From the NCBI GenBank assembly GCA_025362315.1, contig JANYGP010000074.1, forward strand, positions 1-39,847: a DNA stretch of 39,847 nt, written 5' to 3'. Source of the DNA: Polaromonas sp. (lineage in GTDB: Bacteria; Pseudomonadota; Gammaproteobacteria; Burkholderiales; Burkholderiaceae_C). The notes beneath the pieces were generated by a model. The model saw only the letters and a list, made by a program, of their open reading frames with translations. It was not told where the DNA came from and ran no database searches. Both the position numbers and the translations under genes were made by a program. Every line of letters begins with the position of its first letter. Positions within the stretch are counted from its first letter, which is position 1. Positions 1-6,663 of this stretch are shown here, one piece after another.

Positions 1-1730
1 CGCAGCCACCAGGCAATCATCAGAGCTGGCAAGGCAATCAGCAGCGCACCCAGGAAGGCTGGGTTAGCAAACGGCCAGGTCGATACATTGGCACCGACGG
101 CATCAACAAATGCAACCGCTGCGACGATTTGCAGTACCAGGCCAAAGGCGCGCGGCATCCAGCGGGCCTGGCGCATACCGACCCAGAATGCACCAGCGCC
201 TTCAAGCGCCCACACAGCTGATGTCCAGCGCGCGTCGAGGGCCAGCGGCACGGCCAAGGTGGCAAAGCCCACGCCAATGGCAATAAAGCATTCCTTTAAC
301 AGGTTGTCGTTGTTGGATTGACGCCGTTGCAATACCAGCGCAAGCACCAGATATACAGCGCCAAAACCCAGCGCAGACAGGGCCGTGCCCAGCTCAAACG
401 GTTGCACCAGACCCGCCTGCAAACCAAAGCTCACCAGTGGCGTGCCAAACACCAACGTGCTGTCAACGGCATTGCCTGACTGTGTGGGTGTATTTCGCGT
501 ATATAACACCGCTGCCGCAATGTAAATCAGCACGAAGCCGATTAAAAAAGGCTGGGTTGTCGCATAGTTTTCAGGGGTGTATTTAAGTGCGCCCCACGCA
601 GTGGCAACCCCAAACGTGGCGATAAAACCCACCAGATTTAAAACGCGCCAACTGCGCTTGTACGCAATTAGCAATAGCGCCACATTCAGCACGCTGTAAT
701 AGCTGAACAGGCTAACGTGGCTGCCCTGCCCGGTCGACAGCAGCACTGGTACTGCGAAGCCACCGGCAAACGCCACCACTGCCAGAGAACGTGCGTTTTG
801 CAGCAGCGCCAGCGCGCAGCTGAGTGCACACACCACCACCATCAAACCAAACGCGGGCAGTGCGGGCAGCAAGTTGTACAGCCTGAAAGCGGCAAACACA
901 GTAAGGTACATTGCCGCCACGCCAGCACCCTGCAATGCCAGCGCAAAACCGGGTTTGGCATCGCGCTTTTTAAAGCCAAACACCAGCAGTGCAATGCCGA
1001 CCGCCCCGATTGCGGCCAGCCGAAGCTCAACCGGCAACAAGCCCGACACCGCCGCGTAGCGCGCCAAAAACGACAAACCAATAAACAAAATCACCAGGCC
1101 CACCCGCACAATGGTGTTGCCGCCTAGCAGCCAGCCTTTGGCAAAGCCAAAGGCGGCAGACACGGCACTCTCCAGCGCATTGGGTTTGTCAAACTGATTG
1201 GGGCCCGCGCTGGTTGCAGCAGCGGTGTTGGCTTCGGTGTTGGAAGCAGCGCCGACCTTGACCTCCCGGATAAAAATCGGTTGGCGCACTGCGGCGGGCT
1301 GGGTGCTTGGCCGGGGGGCTGATGCAGTAACTGGGCTGGCGCTTGGGATGGGGACGTACAGTGCGCGCTCGTTGTCCACCAGCCCATCGGGCGCGTCTTG
1401 ATTGGCCTGAAACAACATGTCCTGCTCACGCGGCGGGGCATCAGCGGCGCCCACACCAGCAGTCACACCAGCGCCAGCGCCCACACCAGTACGCATACCA
1501 GTACCCGCAGCGTCCGCACTTTTGACGGCTTTGAGCTCGGCCAGCAGTTCAGACTTGATTTTTTTCTCGGCGGCTGCCAGTTGGCTCTGCATCTCACGGC
1601 GCACGGCCCAGCGCAAAGTTAGCCCAGCTACCAAACCTAAAACAATCCCAATCCAGCTAGTCAACTCGCCGCCACCGGGCCAAAAAGCCCCAAGCGTCAT
1701 GCCGCCCAAAACACCCCAAATGATCAACAT
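1..1730 (-). CDS. DUF2339 multi-pass membrane protein (partial, C-terminus beyond window)
   Basis: The minus strand is open from the ATG at 1728-1730 to the window edge, giving about 576 residues. The N-terminus is hydrophobic (MLIIWGVLGGMTLGAFWPG), followed by a charged, coiled-coil-like stretch around residues 45-65 (QLAAAEKKIKSELLAELK) and a low-complexity Ala/Gly/Thr linker. From about residue 180 onward there is an unbroken series of transmembrane segments, including GGNTIVRVGLVILFIGLSFL, which is typical of DUF2339 proteins. These are large inner-membrane proteins with many helices and no established function. There is no close partner: the next upstream gene ends 261 bases away. The protein is cut by the window start, so its full length is unknown. 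The family call is from recognised sequence character, without a search. Confidence 0.85.
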   Translation of the reverse strand, partial: MLIIWGVLGGMTLGAFWPGGGELTSWIGIVLGLVAGLTLRWAVRREMQSQLAAAEKKIKSELLAELKAVKSADAAGTGMRTGVGAGAGVTAGVGAADAPPREQDMLFQANQDAPDGLVDNERALYVPIPSASPVTASAPRPSTQPAAVRQPIFIREVKVGAASNTEANTAAATSAGPNQFDKPNALESAVSAAFGFAKGWLLGGNTIVRVGLVILFIGLSFLARYAAVSGLLPVELRLAAIGAVGIALLVFGFKKRDAKPGFALALQGAGVAAMYLTVFAAFRLYNLLPALPAFGLMVVVCALSCALALLQNARSLAVVAFAGGFAVPVLLSTGQGSHVSLFSYYSVLNVALLLIAYKRSWRVLNLVGFIATFGVATAWGALKYTPENYATTQPFLIGFVLIYIAAAVLYTRNTPTQSGNAVDSTLVFGTPLVSFGLQAGLVQPFELGTALSALGFGAVYLVLALVLQRRQSNNDNLLKECFIAIGVGFATLAVPLALDARWTSAVWALEGAGAFWVGMRQARWMPRAFGLVLQIVAAVAFVDAVGANVSTWPFANPAFLGALLIALPALMIAWWL

Positions 1731-1918
1731 GACGCGCTCCTCCAACTAAACCTGACCCGGCTTGTTATGAAAGATCGCGTCCGCCAATCGGCTCGCGTTT
1801 TTTTATAGCGGTGGTACCGGGTTTTAACCAGCGATGATACTTGACGCACACCGCTCACAGGCTGGGTTTGCATGTCACGCCGACTTTTCAAGAACCACAG
1901 GCGTTTGCGGTGCCATTC

Positions 1919-1970
1919 ATCAAAATATACCCTGTAGCCCAATAAATACGTGCGCGAAGAGCTATTAATT
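1919..1970 (-). repeat. Dispersed Comamonadaceae-type repeat, copy A (intergenic)
   Basis: Read on the minus strand this carries AATAGCTCTTCGCGC, then TATTTATTGGGCTACAGG, and ends in TTTTGAT. It shares this layout with six other copies in the window. It lies between the DUF2339 gene and the PIN toxin gene and is the most complete intergenic copy, so it helps define the element's ends. The rest of 1731-1991 shows no convincing gene. Confidence 0.7.
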
Positions 1971-1991
1971 AAATAGCAAACTAAATAGCAA

Positions 1992-2399
1992 TCAAATCGC
2001 AAGCCACTGACTGGGTGAATACACCTGCAAGCCGCAGCCTTTGAAGTCTTTGCCGTTGCGGGTAATCAGGGTGGGTAAGCCGCTGGCTTTGGCTGATTCA
2101 GCGATGACGGCGTCTTCAAAGTCGGCCATGGGTGCAATCAAGGCTGCTGCCAAGATTTTTTTATTGACTTCTGCCACCTCACAAAGCGACAGCACAAACC
2201 CAATCAATTCGCGGGACTTTGCTGCACCTAGAAACTTGGCGCTTAAATAGTCAACGGTGGTTAGCGTGGTGGCGCAGACGGAAGCCCTCACCTCGCCGAA
2301 TTCAATTTGTCTGAATATTTCTCTAGCCTCGTGCACAAAAGGCTCTCTGTTAATCAGCGCATCAACGACAACATGGGTGTCAATAAGAACGTATTTCAC
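1992..2399 (-). CDS. PIN-domain ribonuclease toxin of a type II toxin-antitoxin pair
   Basis: This 135-residue protein has the PIN fold signature. It begins VKYVLIDTHVVVDALINR, with the first acidic metal ligand (Asp) at the end of strand 1. A middle acidic residue lies in the helix around VDYLSAKF, and the C-terminal part has DFEDAVIAESAKASG followed by LITRNGKDF, the usual PIN acidic cluster. PIN toxins of the VapC type are Mg-dependent RNases that cleave tRNA or rRNA. I chose the GTG at 2397-2399, one base after the antitoxin stop, because a purine-rich stretch (GAAGAAAAG) in the antitoxin end can serve as ribosome binding site and the protein then starts like its family. An upstream in-frame ATG would add a Ser/Lys/Thr-rich tail of unlikely value. 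It appears intact. Confidence 0.82.
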   Translation of the reverse strand: MKYVLIDTHVVVDALINREPFVHEAREIFRQIEFGEVRASVCATTLTTVDYLSAKFLGAAKSRELIGFVLSLCEVAEVNKKILAAALIAPMADFEDAVIAESAKASGLPTLITRNGKDFKGCGLQVYSPSQWLAI

Positions 2400-2400
2400 G

Positions 2401-2655
2401 TTACTTGTGCTTTTCTTCGAGGTACTTTTTGTAGTCCGACTCATCGAGTTTTGAGCCTGCAAGCGCCCCGACAATCGCATCAGTTAGCGGTGACGGTCTC
2501 CGTGACCTCGGCACTGTGGCTTCGGCTTGCATCTGAATCAAGCGCGCAAAATATCCGCCGACCAAATCAGACAAAGAGCGCCCCTCTTTGGCCGCATAGG
2601 CTTTGGCCTCGGCGATCAGGTTTTCGTCCATTCTCAGGGTGAGTTTCGTGTTCAT
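2401..2655 (-). CDS. Antitoxin partner of the PIN toxin (ribbon-helix-helix-like)
   Basis: An 84-residue protein beginning MNTKLTLRMDENLIAEAKAY, which reads as a short beta strand followed by a helix, and then GRSLSDLVGGYFARL, the second helix. This matches the ribbon-helix-helix/DUF6364-like antitoxin layout, with a charged C-terminal tail (ESDYKKYLEEKHK) that probably wraps the toxin. RHH antitoxins neutralise the toxin and repress their own promoter. The toxin start lies one base downstream of the stop codon, so the two are translationally coupled. A palindromic operator sits 19-49 bases upstream. A TTG at 2665-2667 is an alternative start, but the ATG gives the usual N-terminus. Confidence 0.8.
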   Translation of the reverse strand: MNTKLTLRMDENLIAEAKAYAAKEGRSLSDLVGGYFARLIQMQAEATVPRSRRPSPLTDAIVGALAGSKLDESDYKKYLEEKHK

Positions 2656-2673
2656 GGTCTGCCTCAAAACAAG

Positions 2674-2704
2674 TGACGTACAGTTTTAATTTTATTGTAC
2701 GTCA
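2674..2704. promoter_or_regulatory. Palindromic operator/promoter of the PIN toxin-antitoxin operon
   Basis: The perfect inverted repeat TGACGTAC (2674-2681) and GTACGTCA (2697-2704) is separated by 15 AT-rich bases. The arm centres lie about 23 bp apart, roughly two helical turns. On the minus strand the arm runs into TACAAT (2694-2699), a good -10-like hexamer, so antitoxin binding would cover the promoter. It is placed 19-49 bases before the antitoxin ATG. That it is an autoregulatory site is inferred from position and from how RHH antitoxins usually work. Confidence 0.65.
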
Positions 2705-2768
2705 GTGCCTTCTTCACATCCTATATCAGCCCCTGTTCAAGTCACTTTTTCACCTTCACAGGTCGCCT

Positions 2769-3452
2769 CTAGTTTGGCAGGCTGACTTGCTCGGCACGCG
2801 CGTGCCGCACCGCGGCGGTAAGTGGCGATGATCTCGCTTGTTTTAGGTAAGCAGCGGTCATCCCCACCAATTGCGCTTTAACCTGCTGCACAAATTCGGG
2901 CGGCACCTCTGTGTGTAGCAAACCTTGAACAGGCCCGACCAACGCGGTGGACAACATGTAGCTAACGACCCGCAAGTCGTTAAAGGTTGCGTCACTCGCG
3001 GTTGCCAGCATGTCGCACAACGCAAGCTGTGAGCGCTGAGTCATCAACGCCACCACATCAGCACTGGCAAGCTCCTGCGCAACCACGTAAAGAGCCTTGG
3101 ACGCATCAGGCGCGCCCAGCTTGGCTTGCATGAATGCACTGACCAACGTTTCAGACATCACATCTATCGACTGGCCCTTCAACGCGCTACATGCGGCCTC
3201 CACAGCTGACACCACTGCATTGAGATGTCGCTCAAGCGCAGCGCACAACAAGGCTTCTTTATTTGGAAAGTACTGATAGAGCGTACCGACCGATACCCCT
3301 GCCCGATCAGCCACTTTGGTAGTTGTTAGCTGCTTGATGCCCAGCTGAATTAAAACCTGAACAGTTGCCTGAAATATAGCCTCAACGGTGTTGGCTGAAC
3401 GGGCTTGAACTGGCGCTCTGACTGGCTTTGCACGAGCATTTAATCGAGTCAT
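2769..3452 (-). CDS. TetR/AcrR-family transcriptional regulator
   Basis: About 227 residues with the N-terminal TetR helix-turn-helix: a first helix in NTVEAIFQATVQVLIQLG and then the recognition unit VADRAGVSVGTLYQYFPNKEALL at roughly residues 48-70. That GxLYxYFxxKxxL string is nearly diagnostic. The C-terminal ligand domain is helical and not assignable to a ligand. TetR proteins are usually repressors released by a small molecule. The gene is divergent from the SRPBCC lipoprotein gene at 3490, with 37 bases between starts, so it probably controls that gene and itself. ATG at 3450-3452 is used; a GTG at 3465-3467 would add five residues, and neither has a strong ribosome binding site. Confidence 0.88.
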   Translation of the reverse strand: MTRLNARAKPVRAPVQARSANTVEAIFQATVQVLIQLGIKQLTTTKVADRAGVSVGTLYQYFPNKEALLCAALERHLNAVVSAVEAACSALKGQSIDVMSETLVSAFMQAKLGAPDASKALYVVAQELASADVVALMTQRSQLALCDMLATASDATFNDLRVVSYMLSTALVGPVQGLLHTEVPPEFVQQVKAQLVGMTAAYLKQARSSPLTAAVRHARAEQVSLPN

Positions 3453-3470
3453 GGAACACGAATTCACAAA

Positions 3471-3486
3471 ATGAAAGAAGCTTCAT
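3471..3486. promoter_or_regulatory. Possible TetR operator between divergent genes
   Basis: ATGAA-N6-TTCAT is an inverted repeat with an internal GAAGCTTC palindrome (3477-3484). It sits in the short gap between the divergent TetR and SRPBCC genes, where a TetR repressor would be expected to bind. The arms are short, so chance is possible. Confidence 0.35.
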
Positions 3487-3489
3487 ATT

Positions 3490-4152
3490 ATGCCGTTTCC
3501 TAAACTTTTGAAACGCACTATGCAAACTTTACTGATGCGCGCCTATCGCGGCTTGAACACCTTCATCAAACCTGAAAAAAGCTGGAAGATAGCCTTGCTT
3601 TTTCCGTTCGTTCTCGCCGGTTGTGCAGCCATTCAACCCATAGAAACATCAACCCTGGAAGGCACCATGCGCACACACGAAGTTTCGATCACACGCCAAG
3701 CGGTGATTCCCGGCACACCTGACGCCGTCTTTGCATTTATTGCGGCTGAAGATGTGTTGCCAAAAGTATTGACCGGTTATGGCCCGCTGCCTGCTGTTAT
3801 AAAAACATCAGAAAACACGGGTCCATGGACGGTAGTGGGTTCGGCCAGAAAAATCTATTTGGCGGACAACACGACGGTGCGCGAGCAGCTAACCCATTAC
3901 GAGCCGTCAAAGCGCTTTGCCTACAAGGTGTGGGAGTTCGGCAACCCATTGGTACGCACGTTAGCCACGGGTGCGCGCGGGGAATGGATTTTTAGCGCGG
4001 CGCCTGAAGGGACGCTGGTGACTTGGACTTACACCTTCACTGCAAAAAATGCAGCAACCGCTCTGCCGATGTCAGCCATCACACAAATCCTGTGGCGAGG
4101 CTGCATGGACGTTTGTCTCGAAAACTCGAAGCGATTGATGACCAAAAGCTGA
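3490..4152 (+). CDS. SRPBCC-family (polyketide-cyclase/START-like) probable lipoprotein
   Basis: A 220-residue reading frame. Residues 30-45 form a hydrophobic stretch ending in a lipobox (KIALLFPFVLAGCAA), so the protein is probably exported and lipidated. From about residue 60 the sequence has SRPBCC features: an N-terminal strand (HEVSITRQAVIPGTPDAVFAFIA), a central GPLPAVIKTSENTGPWTVVG, and a long C-terminal helix (ITQILWRGCMDVCLENSKRL). SRPBCC domains bind hydrophobic small molecules in a helix-grip pocket. The region before the lipobox is long for a lipoprotein, so translation may begin later than the ATG at 3490, for example at an internal TTG near 3552. The neighbouring TetR gene suggests ligand-responsive control. 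Its role is unknown. Confidence 0.75.
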   Translation: MPFPKLLKRTMQTLLMRAYRGLNTFIKPEKSWKIALLFPFVLAGCAAIQPIETSTLEGTMRTHEVSITRQAVIPGTPDAVFAFIAAEDVLPKVLTGYGPLPAVIKTSENTGPWTVVGSARKIYLADNTTVREQLTHYEPSKRFAYKVWEFGNPLVRTLATGARGEWIFSAAPEGTLVTWTYTFTAKNAATALPMSAITQILWRGCMDVCLENSKRLMTKS

Positions 4153-4168
4153 CCATCAATGAGTCGCG

Positions 4169-5620
4169 TTACTTTTTGACTTTCACAGGCCGCTTCCAGT
4201 TCATCAAACTGATCTGCTTGGGCCGCGCCACATGCAGGCCGCCGGGCTCGGTGCTTTTGGTCAGCGTCGTGCCGCCGCCCACCGTGCCGCCTGCACCAAC
4301 CGTGACGGGCGCGACCAGCACGCAGTTGCTGCCAATGTGCGCGTCGTCGCCAATCACGGTGCGGTGCTTGTTGGCGCCGTCATAGTTGGCAGTGATGCTG
4401 CCTGCGCCGTAGTTGACGCGCTCGCCCACGGTTGCGTCGCCCAGGTAGGCCAGGTGGTTGGCTTTGGCGCCTTTGGCCAGGGTTGAATTTTTGACCTCGA
4501 CAAAGTTGCCGATGTGCACTTCAGCGCCCAGTTGCGCACCCGGCCGAAGGCGGGCAAATGGGCCAATCAGTGCGCCCTCGCCGACTGTCACGCCCAGCTT
4601 TTCACCATCGATGTGGGTGAAAGGGTGTATCACTGCATTGGCAGCAATCGTGCAGTTGGCGATCACGCAGTTAGCGCCTACTCGCACGCCGGTGCCCAAG
4701 GTCACGACGCCTTCAAACAGACAGTTCACGTCGATCTCAACGTCCTGCCCACAGGTCAAATTGCCGCGCACATCAAACCGGGCCGGGTCTGCCAGGCGAG
4801 TGCCCTGCTCCATCAACGCGTTGGCGCGGCGGCTTTGGTAAACACGCTCCAGCTCGGCCAGTTGCACCGGGCTGTTGATACCTGCAACTTGGGCAGCATC
4901 TGTGATCTGGTGCGCCACGACTGCCACGCCGTCATTCACCGCAAACTTCACGATGTCAGTCAGGTAGTACTCGCTTTGTGCATTTTTATTGTCCAGCCGG
5001 GCCAGCCATTTGCGCAGCAATGCAGTTGGCACAGCCATGATGCCGCTGTAAATTTCATTGATTTGCCGCTGCGCGTTACTGGCGTCTTTGTGTTCAATGA
5101 TGGCCCGTACCTGGGTATTGGAATGGGCGCTGGCTTCCTGTCCACTGCGCACAATGCGGCCGTAGCCTGTTGGGTCTGGCATGTTCAATGTGAGCAGCGC
5201 AAGCCGCTGGCCATCACACTGGTTCAGCAAAGCCTGCAGGGCAGTGGCCTGGGTCAATGGCACATCGCCTGACAAGATCAGCGTAACGCCATCGTCCGCC
5301 AGCAGCGGGATGGCCTGCTGCACTGCGTGACCGGTGCCCAGTTGTGGCTCCTGACGTGCAAATTTCATGTCCAGATCAGTATCAAAAGTACCTGTAGCCC
5401 ACGTAAATAGGGCGCAAGCAGCTTCTACTTCTATAGCGCCGTGACCTGTGATAATCACAACATGGCGGACTGATAACTGGGCAGTGCAGTCAAGCACATG
5501 GCCCAGCAAAGCCTTGCCCCCCAAGCGATGCAATACTTTGGGCAGCGCACTTTTCATCCGTGTGCCTTTGCCAGCCGCCATGATGACAACATCCACCGGA
5601 TTTTTAACAGCATTGACCAT
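4169..5620 (-). CDS. glmU: Bifunctional UDP-GlcNAc pyrophosphorylase / glucosamine-1-phosphate N-acetyltransferase
   Basis: GlmU makes UDP-GlcNAc for peptidoglycan and LPS: it acetylates glucosamine-1-P and then couples it to UTP. The 483-residue protein starts with the nucleotidyltransferase loop (MAAGKGTRM at residues 14-22, then LPKVLHRLGGK) and has QLGTGHAVQQA, SGDVPL and GYGRIV of the N-terminal domain. From about residue 270 it is a left-handed beta helix of hexapeptide repeats with IGPFARLRPGAQLG, NFVEVKNS and NYGAGSITANYDG, the acetyl-CoA site. The ATG at 5618-5620 has a good AAGGGAA ribosome site. Residues about 62-80 (AIEVEAACALFTWATGTFD) are encoded by dispersed repeat copy B and have no counterpart in ordinary GlmU. 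All catalytic motifs remain, so the enzyme should work. It is convergent with the SRPBCC gene, 16 bases apart. Confidence 0.97.
   Translation of the reverse strand: MVNAVKNPVDVVIMAAGKGTRMKSALPKVLHRLGGKALLGHVLDCTAQLSVRHVVIITGHGAIEVEAACALFTWATGTFDTDLDMKFARQEPQLGTGHAVQQAIPLLADDGVTLILSGDVPLTQATALQALLNQCDGQRLALLTLNMPDPTGYGRIVRSGQEASAHSNTQVRAIIEHKDASNAQRQINEIYSGIMAVPTALLRKWLARLDNKNAQSEYYLTDIVKFAVNDGVAVVAHQITDAAQVAGINSPVQLAELERVYQSRRANALMEQGTRLADPARFDVRGNLTCGQDVEIDVNCLFEGVVTLGTGVRVGANCVIANCTIAANAVIHPFTHIDGEKLGVTVGEGALIGPFARLRPGAQLGAEVHIGNFVEVKNSTLAKGAKANHLAYLGDATVGERVNYGAGSITANYDGANKHRTVIGDDAHIGSNCVLVAPVTVGAGGTVGGGTTLTKSTEPGGLHVARPKQISLMNWKRPVKVKK
5381..5430 (-). repeat. Dispersed repeat copy B, in frame inside glmU
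   Basis: On the minus strand the bases read AGAAGCTGCTTGCGC, CCTATTTACGTGGGCTACAGG and finally TTTTGAT, matching the family layout. It is translated through without a stop and encodes the GlmU stretch EAACALFTWATGTFD between the GHG loop and the QEPQLGTGH motif. Confidence 0.8.
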
Positions 5621-6500
5621 GACATTTCCCTTAAGACTTTTAAATTTGACCAGAATTATGGGCTTGTTGGCAATTGCCCTGACGCTGCAGGCTTGCAGTG
5701 CCGTCAAGACCGCTTACAACCAGGCGCCCACTTTGGCTTATTTGTATCTGGACGGGTATGTGGATTTCAACGACACGCAGAGCACGCAGGTCAAGGCTGA
5801 GCTGACCCGTTTCCAGGCCTGGCACCGCCAGACCCAGCTGCCTGGCTACGTTGAGTTGCTGCAAAAAATGCAGCCGCAGATGCTGCAGGACATGACTGCT
5901 GCACAGACGTGCGATGTGTATGCCGACCTGCGGCAAAAGGCTGCGGCCATGGCTGACCATGCCGAGCCGGCGGCAGCCACCCTGGCCGCCACCCTCACGC
6001 CAAAGCAACTGGATGCGATGCAACGCAAATTTGCGAAAAGCAACGCGACATGGCGCGAAGATTACCTGGACGGCAGCCCAAAAGACCTGTTTGACAAGCG
6101 GCAAAAAAGCGCCATCAAGCGCGCTGACATGCTTTACGGTAGCGTGAGCGACAAGCAGCGCACATTGATCGCGCAGCAGATTGAACGGTCATTGTTCAAA
6201 CCCGCGCAAAGCTTTGGCGAGCGCTTGCGCCGGCAAAAAGATGTTTTGCAGACGCTGGGCAAGGTCAGCAACAGCCCGCAGGATGCCGCTACAAACTTGC
6301 AAGACATGCGCAATTTATTGGCGCGCTCATTGGCTTCGCCAGACCTGGTTTATCGCCGTTCTCTGGACACCCTGACGCAGGAGGGATGCGCCAGTTTTGC
6401 CGAGCTGCACAACAGCACAACGGCTGAGCAGCGCAAAAAAGCAGTGCAGGTGCTGGCTGGTTATGAGCAGGATTTCAGGGTCCTGATGGAGCAGAAATAG
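5619..6500 (+). CDS. DUF6279-family lipoprotein
   Basis: A 293-residue protein with an N-terminal lipoprotein signal: arginines in MTFPLRLLNLTR, a hydrophobic core MGLLAIALTLQAC with Cys as the lipidation site, and then SAVKTAYNQAPTLAYLYLDGYVDFND. This is the characteristic opening of DUF6279 proteins. The rest is helical and Gln/Lys/Arg-rich, probably periplasmic. No function is established for the family. The ATG at 5619-5621 overlaps the glmU ATG (5620-5618) on the opposite strand within the same CATG. A later ATG at 5658 would leave a 37-base gap, but its signal peptide would lack positive charges. The divergent pair must share a control region lying within coding sequence. Confidence 0.8.
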   Translation: MTFPLRLLNLTRIMGLLAIALTLQACSAVKTAYNQAPTLAYLYLDGYVDFNDTQSTQVKAELTRFQAWHRQTQLPGYVELLQKMQPQMLQDMTAAQTCDVYADLRQKAAAMADHAEPAAATLAATLTPKQLDAMQRKFAKSNATWREDYLDGSPKDLFDKRQKSAIKRADMLYGSVSDKQRTLIAQQIERSLFKPAQSFGERLRRQKDVLQTLGKVSNSPQDAATNLQDMRNLLARSLASPDLVYRRSLDTLTQEGCASFAELHNSTTAEQRKKAVQVLAGYEQDFRVLMEQK

Positions 6501-6604
6501 TCCCAGGGTTCTATACGAAGACGCGAAGGGCGCCGTCAAAGACGTACAGATTTAGCCCCCTCGTCATTCCCGCGAAGGCGGTCTTCAGGCCTGCAACGAA
6601 CGCC

Positions 6605-6663
6605 AGATACGCGCTTCAAGCCTGAAGCGAAAACCGGATACGCGCTTCAAGCCTGAAGCGCGT
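6605..6663. repeat. Duplicated hairpin unit, possible bidirectional terminator
   Basis: A roughly 25-base unit, GATACGCGCTTCAAGCCTGA followed by AGCG, occurs twice with a 31-base period (6605-6629 and 6636-6660). Each forms a hairpin with loop AGCC: stem CGCTTCA/TGAAGCG at 6612-6629, and a perfect 10-bp stem ACGCGCTTCA/TGAAGCGCGT at 6640-6663. They lie between the convergent DUF6279 and MBL-fold genes, and the second hairpin contains the MBL stop codon. There is no U-tract, so intrinsic termination is uncertain. Confidence 0.55.

Noticed and set aside
1724..2002. Minus-strand 92-codon open frame between the DUF2339 and PIN genes
   Set aside because: It overlaps the DUF2339 start and spans repeat copy A, with no ribosome site and no protein-like composition.
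4514..5272. Plus-strand 252-codon open frame antisense to glmU
   Set aside because: It is the shadow of a highly conserved gene and its translation is His/Gln/Val-rich with no family resemblance.
5621..5707. Upstream extension of GlmU by 29 codons
   Set aside because: The ATG at 5620 has a good ribosome site and gives the standard GlmU N-terminus; the extension lies in the lipoprotein gene.
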